The notes: generated by a model not told the origin, from the letters alone. 64,000 nucleotides of DNA from Thiohalomonas sp963783235 (GCA_963783235.1 CAWAMN010000001.1:2046001-2110000); one strand, 5' to 3'; positions 45,766-55,121 are shown, numbered from the stretch's first letter. A program made the numbers and translations.

Positions 45766-48018
45766 ATGAAAAGTCGCTTGCTTGTCTTGCTGGCACTCTT
45801 GGTGCCGTTGATTGCCCCTGCCGAGGAGGAACTGCTGGCACCGGAGGAGGCCTTCCAGTTCACCCTGGAGGCAGCCGGGCCCGATACGCTGCGAGCTACC
45901 TGGAAGGTGGCCGATAACTATTACCTGTACCGCAGCAAGCTGGATTTCAAGAGTGAAACCGAAGGTGTCAGCCTGGGAGCCCCCACCTTCCCCCCCGGGA
46001 AGATCAAACAGGACGAGTTCTTCGGTGAGGTGGAGATTTATCGGGGGCGGGTGAGCGTCGATATCCCGGTACGGCGGGCCGAAGGCGCTTCGGAGTCGAT
46101 CACCATCGATGCCGGCTCCCAGGGCTGCGCGGATTTGGGCGTCTGCTATCCACCGCACCGCCAACAGGCCACGGTTCGCCTGGCCGCCGCCCCCGCTGTC
46201 GATAGCCCCAGTGCACGTGACACCCTGTCCGGGCTCGGTGGCGGAAGCAGCTTTGGAGGCGAAGACGAAGTCCTCGATCCGGATGTGGCGTTCGTCTTCT
46301 CCACGGAGGTGATCGACGGCAATACGGTGATTGCCCGCTGGGACATCGAGCCCGCTCACTACCTCTACCGCGACAAGCTCGCTTTTGAACTCAGGGACGC
46401 TGAAGGGGTCTCTTTGGGCGCTCCACAAATCCCCACAGGCGAAGAGAAGAACGACGAATTTTTCGGTCTGATTCAGGTCTTCCACGACGAGGTCACGGTC
46501 CGATTGCCGCTCAACCGCCAAAACCTGGAACCGACCGACATCACCCTCATCGCCGGTTACCAGGGCTGCGCCGAGGCGGGGATCTGCTATCCGCCCATGA
46601 AAAAGGAGGCCGTGCTCGAACTGCCGGCCGGGGCGGCAACGGCGCCGGCATCGAGCGTGGAGGCGCCACCGCCGATCGCGCCGAATACCGCTGAACCCTT
46701 GTCCGAACAGGACAGCCTCGCCCAGTCACTGGCCACCGGCAGCACCAGTCTGGTTTTAGGCACGTTTTTCGGCTTGGGGCTGCTACTCGCTTTCACCCCC
46801 TGCGTGTTCCCGATGATCCCGATTCTGTCGAGCATCATCGTCGGACAGGGCGAAGGACTCACTACCCGCAAGGCATTCACCCTGTCATCGGTCTATGTGC
46901 TGGCGATGGCCGTCACTTACACCCTTGCCGGGGTGGTTGCCGGATTGTTTGGTGCCAACATCCAGGCCGCCTTCCAGGATCCCTGGATCCTTTCGGCGTT
47001 CGCCGCCGTCTTCGTGCTGCTATCGCTATCAATGTTCGGCTTCTACGACCTTCAGCTACCCTCCCGCTGGCAGAGCAAGCTGAGCGAAGTCAGCAACCGC
47101 CAGGAAGGCGGCTCACTCACCGGCGTCGCCATCATGGGGCTGCTTTCGGCACTGATCGTCGGCCCCTGCGTCGCCCCCCCCCTGATGGGCGCGCTGATTT
47201 ATATCGGCCAAACCGGCGACCCGTGGCTGGGCGGCGCTGCCCTGTTCGCCCTGTCGCTGGGCATGGGCGCTCCGCTGATCGCCATCGGGACCGCCGGTGG
47301 CAAGCTGCTGCCCAGGGCCGGTACCTGGATGGACGCGGTGAAAGCCGTCTTCGGGGTACTGCTGCTGGCCGTAGCCGTCTGGATGCTGGAGCGGATCCTG
47401 CCGGGGTGGGTCGCCATGCTGCTTTGGGCACTGCTGGCGATCGTCTCCGCCATCTATATGGGGGCACTGGAGCCGGTGCACGAAGGCGCCTCCGGATGGC
47501 ATCGTCTCTTCAAGGGGCTCGGCTTCGCCCTGCTGGTCTACGGCACGTTGTTGCTGATTGGGGTGGCGAGCGGCGGGCGCGACCCGCTGGCCCCCCTGAA
47601 CCATATGCGCCTGGCCGGTGCGACGGGGATGGCCGCCGCCCAACCGGCGCACCTGGAGTTCGAGCGGATCAAGACAGTGGCCGACCTGCAGCGGGCCGTT
47701 GAATCCGCCGCCCTAAACGGTCAGCCGGTGATGCTCGACTTCTATGCCGACTGGTGCGTCTCCTGCAAAGAGTTCGAGAAGTACACTTTCTCCAACCCGC
47801 AGGTCATCTCGGCCCTTTCCGGCGCCAAACTCATCCAGGCCGACGTGACGGCGAACGATGAGGCCGACAAGGCCCTGCTCAAGGAGTTCGGGCTTATCGG
47901 ACCGCCGGCCATCCTGTTCTGGGACCAGGGAGGCGACGAGAAACGCAACTACCGTGTAGTCGGCTTCATGGAGCCGGAGGCCTTCGCAGCCCACGTAAAG
48001 CGCGCGATCGGTAAATAG
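45766..48018 (+). CDS. dsbD: thiol:disulfide interchange protein DsbD with duplicated N-terminal alpha domain
   Basis: DsbD carries electrons from cytoplasmic thioredoxin to the periplasm. The protein is 750 residues, clearly longer than the usual 560-620. After a signal peptide there are two copies of the alpha domain: the first ends SQGCADLGVCYPPHRQQAT near residue 120, the second YQGCAEAGICYPPMKKEAV near 267. Each has the redox Cys pair. The membrane domain has the expected Cys in FTPCVFPMIPIL and VGPCVAPPLMG. The C-terminal thioredoxin-like gamma domain has YADWCVSCKEFEKYTF near 658. Confidence 0.95.
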   Translation: MKSRLLVLLALLVPLIAPAEEELLAPEEAFQFTLEAAGPDTLRATWKVADNYYLYRSKLDFKSETEGVSLGAPTFPPGKIKQDEFFGEVEIYRGRVSVDIPVRRAEGASESITIDAGSQGCADLGVCYPPHRQQATVRLAAAPAVDSPSARDTLSGLGGGSSFGGEDEVLDPDVAFVFSTEVIDGNTVIARWDIEPAHYLYRDKLAFELRDAEGVSLGAPQIPTGEEKNDEFFGLIQVFHDEVTVRLPLNRQNLEPTDITLIAGYQGCAEAGICYPPMKKEAVLELPAGAATAPASSVEAPPPIAPNTAEPLSEQDSLAQSLATGSTSLVLGTFFGLGLLLAFTPCVFPMIPILSSIIVGQGEGLTTRKAFTLSSVYVLAMAVTYTLAGVVAGLFGANIQAAFQDPWILSAFAAVFVLLSLSMFGFYDLQLPSRWQSKLSEVSNRQEGGSLTGVAIMGLLSALIVGPCVAPPLMGALIYIGQTGDPWLGGAALFALSLGMGAPLIAIGTAGGKLLPRAGTWMDAVKAVFGVLLLAVAVWMLERILPGWVAMLLWALLAIVSAIYMGALEPVHEGASGWHRLFKGLGFALLVYGTLLLIGVASGGRDPLAPLNHMRLAGATGMAAAQPAHLEFERIKTVADLQRAVESAALNGQPVMLDFYADWCVSCKEFEKYTFSNPQVISALSGAKLIQADVTANDEADKALLKEFGLIGPPAILFWDQGGDEKRNYRVVGFMEPEAFAAHVKRAIGK

Positions 48019-48057
48019 CTGCGAACCGCAAACGAGGCCACAAGCGGAAAGCCAAAA

Positions 48058-48133
48058 AGCCACAGAGAGCACCGAGTCCACAGAGCGGGAAACTTTTTTG
48101 ACCAACTCTGTGCTCTCGGTGAACTCTGTGGCT
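48058..48133. repeat. inverted CACAGAG-tract repeat after dsbD
   Basis: AGCCACAGAGAGCACCGAGT begins the left arm (48058-48087). The right arm (48104-48133) reads CTCTGTGCTCTCGGTGAACT and onward to CTGTGGCT, its inverse. T residues (TTTTTT) lie in the loop region. The rest of 48019-48242 carries related Cys-free repeats such as GAACCTCCGCGAACTCTGCG and no gene. Confidence 0.72.
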
Positions 48134-48242
48134 AAACGAACTTTTCAGGAAGTAGCCCCGAAAAGAACCGCACCCCGCGGGCGGGTCTCCCGGCACATCG
48201 AAAACCTGCGAACCTCCGCGAACTCTGCGGTGAGCCGTTCCC

Positions 48243-49433
48243 TTACTCCACCCACTCCGCCGTACTGTAGCGGATCTCGACCGGCCCCTTCTCGGGGCGA
48301 TGCACCCAGGCGATGTGCAGGCGTCCCTTCGAATCGAGCTCGATGACCGGGTGGGTCTGGGCGCCGGGACCGGAACCGCCCTCGAAGGTGATGTCGGAAC
48401 TCCACTCACCTTCGCCCACTCGCCAGCTCAGCCAGAGATCCGGCGTGCCGTCGCGGCGGTCGTCCCATGCCGTAACGATCCGGCCTTCCCCCGATACGGC
48501 AATATCGGGGTGCCACTGGGGCTGGTTCTCGCCGAAAAGGTCCTGGGCCAGTTCGTTGGGGCCGAAGCTCTTTCCGCCGTCGCGGCTGATTGCGGCATAG
48601 ATATCGTAACCACCCCGAAATGCCCGTTTGTCCATCCAGGTCGCGGCCAGCAGCTGCCCTGTGCCTGCCAGCGCGATCCGGGTCACCCCTGAGCCCCGAC
48701 CAAACCGGGCGCTGCCACTGGGGGACAGTTCATTGAGACGTTCCGGATCACTGAAGCTGGCGCTGTCTTGCGAGTGGACCGTGTATAACCGCGTATGGCC
48801 GTGGCGGCGGTCCTCCCAGGCGACCACCGGGCCATCGGGAACCACGGCCAGAGCGGGGTAGAGTTGCTGGTCCCGGGGAGCTTCAGAATCGGCAGGGCGC
48901 TTTCGACTCAGTGCCGGCTGTCCGGAGAGATCCAACTCGGCAACGAAAATACGACCGTAGCGGCCTTCCCGTTGCGACCAGGCAACCTGAACGGCGCCCC
49001 CTTTGCCGCGGGCCAGCGTCACTTGGGCGCCGGCATCGCTGAGAGTGACTATGGGACCGATTTCTTCCCCCACGCGCCGAGCCAGCACCTTGGCATTCTG
49101 TTCCCAGGCCACGACAAAGTCACCGCCCACGGCGACAACCGCCGGTTCGTAGGCCGGCCCACCGCTGCTGAGGGCTCGGGGCGGACCGAAGCGGTCGTCA
49201 CCGGGCGTTTTCGTCGCCAAGTAGACGCCGGGCTGACCCGTGCGGTTGTCCTCCCAGACCACCGCAACGGACCCATCCTCGGCGACCGAAAGGCTCTGTC
49301 GACCAGCCGCCTCCAGATGAGGAAAAACGTCCTCGGCGCTCTCTCCGCCGATGCTGACCGGCGGCGCAAATTGCCATTCGGCCGCCCCGGTTACCGGCAG
49401 GCCCAAAGCAGCAAGCAGCAGGACCGCTCTCAT
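48243..49433 (-). CDS. secreted sialidase-like beta-propeller protein
   Basis: The 396-residue protein has a signal peptide (MRAVLLLAALGLPVTGAAEW). It repeats a motif of the type VVWEDNRTGQPGVYLATK, VVAWEDRRHGHTRLYTVHSQ and VTAWDDRRDGTPDLWLSW, each followed by an Asp-box-like SxDxGxSF block (SRDGGKSFGP). This indicates a six-bladed propeller of the sialidase/BNR kind. Catalytic sialidase Arg residues cannot be placed, so it may only bind. Its ATG overlaps the stop of the thioredoxin-like gene, so the two are coupled. Confidence 0.75.
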   Translation of the reverse strand: MRAVLLLAALGLPVTGAAEWQFAPPVSIGGESAEDVFPHLEAAGRQSLSVAEDGSVAVVWEDNRTGQPGVYLATKTPGDDRFGPPRALSSGGPAYEPAVVAVGGDFVVAWEQNAKVLARRVGEEIGPIVTLSDAGAQVTLARGKGGAVQVAWSQREGRYGRIFVAELDLSGQPALSRKRPADSEAPRDQQLYPALAVVPDGPVVAWEDRRHGHTRLYTVHSQDSASFSDPERLNELSPSGSARFGRGSGVTRIALAGTGQLLAATWMDKRAFRGGYDIYAAISRDGGKSFGPNELAQDLFGENQPQWHPDIAVSGEGRIVTAWDDRRDGTPDLWLSWRVGEGEWSSDITFEGGSGPGAQTHPVIELDSKGRLHIAWVHRPEKGPVEIRYSTAEWVE

Positions 49434-49942
49434 GAACCGCTCCTCAGAAATTCCAGCAGACCCTGCTCACGGTAGTGTCCACCGTGGACGTAGCGGTCAA
49501 ACGCCAAAAATTCCTCGGCGCTCTTGAAGCCGGGCGCCTTGAAAATGGTCTTCCCATCGCTCTCGAGGTACGCGAAGACCGGTGTCGCAAAGACGTTCAT
49601 CCGCGCGCCAAGCTCCATTTCCGTGACACGCTCACCATTGGGCAGCGTCAACCGCGCGCCGCTTTCCGCATCGACATAGACCAGGACGTAATGATCCTGA
49701 TAGGCCCGACGAACCCGGGCATCGGAGAACGATTCCTTATTGGTCTTCTCGCACCAGCCACAGCCGTAGCGGCCGAAATAGAGAAATATCGGCTTGCCCT
49801 CCGCCGCCGCTAGTCGGAGGCCTTCTTCGTAGGCGACAAACGGATAATGGTCCGGCGGGTCGGCCGATACGGCTGTGCAGGCCAGAAGCCCCATGACGAT
49901 TAATAGACGCTGACACCATCCTATTTCGGTGCGATTCCACAT
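49430..49942 (-). CDS. periplasmic thioredoxin-like protein
   Basis: The 170-residue protein has a signal or anchor segment (RLLIVMGLLACTAVSADPP). The thioredoxin fold follows, with the active site FGRYGCGWCEKTN (CGWC) near residue 63. The cis-Pro is in NVFATPVFAYL near 116. It resembles SoxW and DUF255-like periplasmic thioredoxins. ATG 49942 has GGGGGG directly upstream; the longer frame is rejected. It may be kept reduced by the DsbD encoded nearby on the other strand, but this is inference. Confidence 0.85.
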   Translation of the reverse strand: MWNRTEIGWCQRLLIVMGLLACTAVSADPPDHYPFVAYEEGLRLAAAEGKPIFLYFGRYGCGWCEKTNKESFSDARVRRAYQDHYVLVYVDAESGARLTLPNGERVTEMELGARMNVFATPVFAYLESDGKTIFKAPGFKSAEEFLAFDRYVHGGHYREQGLLEFLRSGS

Positions 49943-50215
49943 AAGCCCCCCGTTTTTTTGTACTACCAGGAGAATAACGGCATTCCAAGCGGACACCAAC
50001 CGTGACGGCCGTCACACTGAAATGGGGTTAATCTTGCGACAATATGTAGGGAAATGACCCCTATTTCGGGTTATCTGGACATGCAGATTCCGATGCGGCA
50101 CAATGGCGCGCAAACTGCTGGAAAGCGGCAAATACGACAATAACAAGCCGGCATCTGTGTCGAACAGGGGCATTCATGCCGGCATGATGCAACCACCCGA
50201 ATTTGGAAGTCCGTC

Positions 50216-50663
50216 ATGGCCAAGCTCTTGGTACTCAATGGCCCCAATCTTAACCTCCTGGGCGTCAGGGAGCCCTCGCATTATGGGCGCGAAACCCTCG
50301 AAGAGCATCGATGCCAGGCTCGCCGGAATCGCCCGCGACGCAGGCCATGACCTGGACAGTTTTCAGAGCAATGCCGAATACGAATTGGTGGAACGGGTGC
50401 ATCGCGCGCTCAACGAGGAGGTCGACTTCATCATCCTCAATCCGGCCGCCTTCACCCATACCAGCATAGCGCTGAGAGATGCGCTTTCCGGAGTGGCCAT
50501 CCCGTTTATCGAAGTGCACCTCTCGAACGTGCACGCACGAGAGTCTTTCCGGCACCATTCCTATCTCTCCGATATCGCCAGTGGTGTAATCAGCGGCCTG
50601 GGCGCCGTGGGTTACGAGCTGGCGCTGACGGCGGCTTTGCGCCGTCTCTCCGAACAGGCTTAA
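50216..50663 (+). pseudogene. aroQ: 3-dehydroquinate dehydratase type II with a one-base insertion
   Basis: AroQ removes water from 3-dehydroquinate in the shikimate pathway. ATG 50216 encodes AKLLVLNGPNLNLLGVREPS then GRETLEE, after which the frame is lost. Dropping one C at about 50306 restores EEIDARLAGIARDAGHDLDS and the normal rest, including NPAAFTHTSIALRDAL and IEVHLSNVHARESFRHHSYL. The repaired length of 148 residues is normal. The gene sits in the usual order aroQ-accB-accC. An essential gene with one stray base suggests a sequence error, unless another dehydroquinase exists. Confidence 0.92.
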
Positions 50664-50682
50664 CACACTTAAGGTTCGCACG

Positions 50683-51135
50683 ATGGACATTCGCAAGGTC
50701 AAGAAACTCATCGAACTGCTGGAGGAATCCGGCATCGCCGAGATTGAAATACATGAAGGTGAAGAGTCGGTCCGTATCAGCCGCAACACCCAGTCGGCCA
50801 ATATCGCGCCCGCCCCCATGATGGCCGCTGCGCCTCCTGTGGAAGCCGCCGCCCCGGCGCCTGCCCCGACACCGGAGGCGACGGACCCGGAAATACCCTC
50901 CGGCCACCGGGTCACCTCCCCGATCGTCGGCACCTTCTACAGCTCCCCTTCACCCGGCGTGAAAGCGTTTGTCGAAGAGGGGCAGCGGGTGAATGCCGGA
51001 GACACTCTCTGCATCATCGAAGCCATGAAGATCATGAACCAGATCGAGGCGGATAAGGCCGGCACGGTGAAGGCCGTTCTGGTGGAAAACGGGCAGCCGG
51101 TGGAATTCGGCCAGCCGTTAGTCGTCATTGAATAA
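50683..51135 (+). CDS. accB: biotin carboxyl carrier protein of acetyl-CoA carboxylase
   Basis: The 150-residue protein starts MDIRKVKKLIELLEESGIAE and has an Ala/Pro linker at about residues 43-70. The biotinyl domain ends with the target site CIIEAMKIMNQIEADKAG (biotinylated Lys in AMKI). It carries CO2 on biotin between AccC and the carboxyltransferase in fatty acid synthesis. It is followed by accC after 21 bases. Confidence 0.97.
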   Translation: MDIRKVKKLIELLEESGIAEIEIHEGEESVRISRNTQSANIAPAPMMAAAPPVEAAAPAPAPTPEATDPEIPSGHRVTSPIVGTFYSSPSPGVKAFVEEGQRVNAGDTLCIIEAMKIMNQIEADKAGTVKAVLVENGQPVEFGQPLVVIE

Positions 51136-51156
51136 GGCTTTTGAGCGGGAAGACGA

Positions 51157-52497
51157 ATGTTCGACAAGATCGTAATCGCCAACCGCGGTGAAATCGCTCT
51201 GCGGATCCTCCGGGCCTGTCACGAGTTGGGTATCAAGACAGTAGCGGTCCATTCGGACGCCGACCGCGATCTCAAGCATGTGCGACTCGCCGACGAGTCC
51301 GTCTGTATCGGGCCGGCCTCCTCCACCGAGAGTTACCTCAACGTCCCGGCCTTGATCAGCGCAGCCGAAGTCACCGACTCCACCGCCATTCACCCGGGCT
51401 ACGGCTTTCTCTCCGAAAACGCCGATTTTGCCGAAAGGGTGGAGCAGAGCGGGTTCGTATTCATCGGTCCGAAGTCGGAATCCATCCGGTTGATGGGCGA
51501 CAAGGTGTCCGCCATCGAGGCCATGAAGAAGACCGGGGTACCCTGTGTCCCGGGCTCCGACGGCCCGCTGGGTGATGACCCGGACGAAAACCTGCGCATC
51601 GCCGAGGCGATAGGCTATCCGGTGATCATCAAGGCCGCGGGCGGCGGCGGCGGTCGCGGTATGCGGGTGGTCCACGCGGAGGCCTCGCTGCTGGGTGCGA
51701 TTTCGCTCACCAAGACAGAGGCCGGCAACGCCTTCGGCAACGACGTCGTCTACATGGAGAAGTTCCTGGAGAATCCGCGCCACGTGGAGATCCAGGTGCT
51801 GGCCGACACCCACGGCAACGCCATACACCTGGGGGAACGCGACTGCTCGATGCAGCGTCGCCACCAGAAGGTAATCGAAGAGGCCCCGGCCCCCGGCATC
51901 GACGAGGAGACTCGTCAGCGAATCGGCTCCCGTTGCGCCAACGCCTGCGTGGAACTGGGCTACCGCGGGGCCGGCACGTTCGAGTTCCTCTACGAAGATG
52001 GCGAATTCTACTTCATCGAGATGAATACCCGCGTGCAGGTGGAGCATCCGGTCTCCGAGATGATCACCGGCGTGGATATCGTCAAGGAGCAGATTCGCAT
52101 CGCCGCCGGAAAGCCGCTCTCCTATCGCCAGGAGGACATCCGGGTCCGCGGCCATGCCATCGAGTGCCGCATCAATGCCGAGGACCCGGCCAGCTTCATG
52201 CCCTCGCCGGGCAAGATCATCCAGCTACACATGCCGGGCGGCCCTGGCATTCGGGTGGATTCGCACATCTACAACGGATATACCGTACCGCCCTACTACG
52301 ACTCGATGATCGGCAAGCTGATCGCCCACGGCGAGACCCGTGATTCAGCACTGGCTCGCATGCGCACGGCACTGCGGGAGGTGATTATCGAAGGCATCAA
52401 GACCAACGTCCCGCTTCATCAGGACCTCCTCAAAGATTCCGCTTTCCAGGCCGGCGGTACCAATATCCACTACCTGGAGAAAAAACTGGGGTTGTAG
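51157..52497 (+). CDS. accC: biotin carboxylase of acetyl-CoA carboxylase
   Basis: The 446-residue ATP-grasp enzyme carboxylates the biotin of AccB. It starts MFDKIVIANRGEIALRILRA. HPGYGFLSENADFAERVEQS lies near residue 76 and IIKAAGGGGGRGMRVVHAEA near 158, the latter being the ATP-binding Gly-rich loop. MQRRHQKVIEEAPAP and EMNTRVQVEHPVSEMITGVD hold the catalytic residues. The length is standard. A GGAAG lies before the ATG. A small hairpin repeat and a terminator follow. Confidence 0.98.
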   Translation: MFDKIVIANRGEIALRILRACHELGIKTVAVHSDADRDLKHVRLADESVCIGPASSTESYLNVPALISAAEVTDSTAIHPGYGFLSENADFAERVEQSGFVFIGPKSESIRLMGDKVSAIEAMKKTGVPCVPGSDGPLGDDPDENLRIAEAIGYPVIIKAAGGGGGRGMRVVHAEASLLGAISLTKTEAGNAFGNDVVYMEKFLENPRHVEIQVLADTHGNAIHLGERDCSMQRRHQKVIEEAPAPGIDEETRQRIGSRCANACVELGYRGAGTFEFLYEDGEFYFIEMNTRVQVEHPVSEMITGVDIVKEQIRIAAGKPLSYRQEDIRVRGHAIECRINAEDPASFMPSPGKIIQLHMPGGPGIRVDSHIYNGYTVPPYYDSMIGKLIAHGETRDSALARMRTALREVIIEGIKTNVPLHQDLLKDSAFQAGGTNIHYLEKKLGL

Positions 52498-52528
52498 CGA
52501 GCCGCTGCGGGCACGAAGATTTCAGGCT

Positions 52529-52585
52529 CCAGTGTGCTGTTGAATGCTTGGCGGTGCTTTCAGCGAGCATGCAACGGTACACTAG
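52529..52585. repeat. 57-bp hairpin, shortened form of element A
   Basis: The left half CCAGTGTGCTGTTGAATGCT and right half AGCATGCAACGGTACACTAG form a nearly perfect stem. Both halves match the ends of the 269-bp element at 1290-1558. The middle of that element is missing here, leaving only the segment GGCGGTGCTTTCAGCG as loop. Confidence 0.75.
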
Positions 52586-52587
52586 AT

Positions 52588-52626
52588 AAAGGCCCGGAGG
52601 CCCGGAAGGGAACCCCGGGCCTTTTT
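52588..52626 (+). terminator. intrinsic terminator of the aroQ-accB-accC operon
   Basis: AAAGGCCCGG (52588-52597) pairs with CCGGGCCTTT (52615-52624), followed by more T residues. It comes directly after the 57-bp hairpin. Confidence 0.8.
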
Positions 52627-52755
52627 GATCAAGCGGAGCAGGAAGTCCCCGGCCTCAAGTCTTTGCGCACCCTTTCTGCCGAACCGCGCCCCTTCGCAAA
52701 CGGGGTCGACGCCTGCGTGGTAGGCTAACGCCTCCCGATACCGGATTCGCCCGAA

Positions 52756-53637
52756 ATGCCTTGGTTACAGCTCATATTGGAGACCGATGCCGCGGGGGCC
52801 GACCGTCTCTCTGATCAGCTCAGTGATGCCGGTGCCGCGGCAGTGACCCTCAACGACAACGCCGATCAGCCGCTCTTCGAGCCGCCCCCCGGGGCGACCC
52901 CTCTTTGGAACCGCACCCGGGTAATTGGCCTTTTTCCCGCCGATGCGGACATGGATGCCCTCCTGGAGGGCCTCCAAAGGCAGTATTCACCCCAGCCGTT
53001 GCCTCCTCACCGGGTAGAGCCACTCGAGGATCAGGACTGGACCCGTGCCTGGATGGACGCCTTCGAGCCGATGCGCTTCGGTGAGCGGCTCTGGATCGTG
53101 CCAAGCTGGTACGACCCGCCCAATCCCGAGGCCGTCAACATCCTGCTCGACCCCGGCCTCGCTTTTGGTACCGGCACGCATGCGACCACCCGACTCTGCC
53201 TCGAATGGCTGGACGGGCAGGCACTGGAGGGGAAAACCGTGGTCGACTACGGCTGCGGTTCCGGGATTTTGGCGATCGCCGCCGCCAAGCTGGGTGCCGA
53301 ACGGATTTGGGCGGTGGACAATGATCCCCAAGCCCTTATCGCGACCGCCGACAACGCGGCCCGAAACGGTTGCGAGGCCCGCATCGAGCCGCTTCTGCCC
53401 GAACAGGTGCCGGAGCTCCAGGTTGACCTGCTGACGGCCAACATACTGGCCAAACCCCTCATTGAACTGGCATCGCCCCTATCCGCTCTGGTGCGGCCCG
53501 GCGGAGCGATGGTGCTGTCGGGGATTCTGCCTGACCAGGCCGAATCGGTCGCTGCCGCCTACCGCGCGACCTTTGAGATTGCCCCGGCGGCCGAGCATGA
53601 GGGCTGGATCCGGATCAGCGGCCTGCGCAGAGAATAG
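52756..53637 (+). CDS. prmA: ribosomal protein L11 methyltransferase
   Basis: PrmA methylates ribosomal protein L11 with SAM. The 293-residue protein starts MPWLQLILETDAAGADRLSD, the L11-recognition domain. DPGLAFGTGTHATTRLCLEW lies near residue 133, and the SAM site VVDYGCGSGILAIAAAKLGA near 160. LLTANILAKPLIELASPL holds the NxxxxP-like motif. The length is normal. It lies after the acc operon as in many gammaproteobacteria. Confidence 0.96.
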   Translation: MPWLQLILETDAAGADRLSDQLSDAGAAAVTLNDNADQPLFEPPPGATPLWNRTRVIGLFPADADMDALLEGLQRQYSPQPLPPHRVEPLEDQDWTRAWMDAFEPMRFGERLWIVPSWYDPPNPEAVNILLDPGLAFGTGTHATTRLCLEWLDGQALEGKTVVDYGCGSGILAIAAAKLGAERIWAVDNDPQALIATADNAARNGCEARIEPLLPEQVPELQVDLLTANILAKPLIELASPLSALVRPGGAMVLSGILPDQAESVAAAYRATFEIAPAAEHEGWIRISGLRRE

Positions 53638-53753
53638 CCCTGGACATTCGCCGCCGAGCCGTAAGCGCCCCCGGAAGCCGGCCGGTTCATATCGCCCGTT
53701 GAGGGATTGGGCTACAATCGGCTCGGCTCCCGTTGTCCAGAACCCGCTAACAC

Positions 53754-55121
53754 ATGTATACCGAGTGCCCCAACTGTCAGACTGTCTTTCGGGTCAGCGC
53801 GCAGCAGCTGCGTGCCGCTGCCGGCAAGGTTCGGTGCGGCCGCTGCAGCCAGGTCTTTGATGCCCTCGCGCACCGAACCGCCTGGGAACCCGAAGGCGCA
53901 GAAACCGGTGAGCTGCCTCTGAGCCCTCCGGAACCGGAGACGGCTCCCGCTGCGCCGGCTCAAATCGAGCCCTCAAAAGCTGCCCCCCCGGAAGCGGCAC
54001 GTCCCGTTCGACCGGAGCGTCCTTCATCGTCCGCAGGCATCGAACAACCGACCCGGGAGTCCTCCCGCCCCGGCGCGGCTTCACCCCAGACCGCAGCACC
54101 GCTGTCCGCAGCCAAGCAGGCCTCGCCGCGCAGCGCTGCCCCGGGGCCGGAAAACAAACCCGACACTCCGACAGCCGCCCAAATCCGCTCTGCCATGGCC
54201 GAAAACGCCGGAAACTCCCCGCCCGGGAATGGCGAACCGGATGCGGGAACCGATGGTCCGGCACTTTCAAAGTTCGCGACCCAAAGGAACAGCAAGGGGG
54301 CAGAACCGGAAAAAGGGGACGACACAAGCCTGGACTGGGATCCCTTTTCCGAGGAGAGTATCGAGGCCCTGCTTCGCCCCGTAGACGGCGAACCCGAACC
54401 GCCCTCGCCGGCGGTCCGAAAGCACAAGCCCAGCGCCCAAAAGGCGGTGAGGTTTCAGTCCAAGGAACCCCGGACCCCGCCCAAGAAGGCGAACCGCCCC
54501 CGCTCGGAGGCCGAAACGAAGTCCGGCCCTGCTCAGAAGAACGAACGGGCCATACCACCGCGTCCAGCGCCACCCGCGAAGCCGTCGGCGGCAGAGGAGG
54601 ACAGTGCCGAACTCCCCCTGCAACTGCAGACCCGCCCGAAAAGAGGCCGCGGAGTCGCCGCGGCGCTGTTTTGGAGCTTGGGCGTTCTGCTGGTGCTCGC
54701 GGTTCTGGGAGGCCAATACGCCTATTTCAACCGCGACCGACTGGCACTGCAGGGACAATGGCGACCCTATCTGGAGCAACTCTGCGAGTTCGCCGGCTGC
54801 AATTTGCCACCCCGCCGCGATCTGGCCGTTGTTGAGCTCACCGACCACGCCGTTCAATCGCACCCGCGCCGGGACGGTGCGCTACTGATCACCGCGACCC
54901 TGCTGAATGGGGCTGGGTTTCCGCAGCCCTACCCCGAGGTGGAGGTCATCATGATGGACGTCGAGCAGCGCCCGGTCGCTGCCCGGCGTTTCACCCCGGC
55001 CGAATATCTCGCCGGACGAAGCCCCGACGATCTGTTTGCCGCGGGGCAAGAGGCCCATCTCATGCTGGAGGTGGTCGACCCGGGCCCTCGTGCCGTCAGC
55101 TTCGAATTCGACTTCCACTAG
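53754..55121 (+). CDS. zinc-ribbon and DUF3426 membrane protein
   Basis: The 455-residue protein starts with the MJ0042-type zinc ribbon MYTECPNCQTVFRVSAQQLR then VRCGRCSQVFDAL. A long low-complexity linker rich in Pro, Ala, Glu and Lys (residues about 45-290) follows. One membrane segment lies near 303-323 (LFWSLGVLLVLAVLGGQYAY), then a C-terminal DUF3426 domain (CNLPPRRDLAVVELTDHAVQ). Function is unknown; it lies between prmA and dusB, a conserved place. Confidence 0.9.
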   Translation: MYTECPNCQTVFRVSAQQLRAAAGKVRCGRCSQVFDALAHRTAWEPEGAETGELPLSPPEPETAPAAPAQIEPSKAAPPEAARPVRPERPSSSAGIEQPTRESSRPGAASPQTAAPLSAAKQASPRSAAPGPENKPDTPTAAQIRSAMAENAGNSPPGNGEPDAGTDGPALSKFATQRNSKGAEPEKGDDTSLDWDPFSEESIEALLRPVDGEPEPPSPAVRKHKPSAQKAVRFQSKEPRTPPKKANRPRSEAETKSGPAQKNERAIPPRPAPPAKPSAAEEDSAELPLQLQTRPKRGRGVAAALFWSLGVLLVLAVLGGQYAYFNRDRLALQGQWRPYLEQLCEFAGCNLPPRRDLAVVELTDHAVQSHPRRDGALLITATLLNGAGFPQPYPEVEVIMMDVEQRPVAARRFTPAEYLAGRSPDDLFAAGQEAHLMLEVVDPGPRAVSFEFDFH

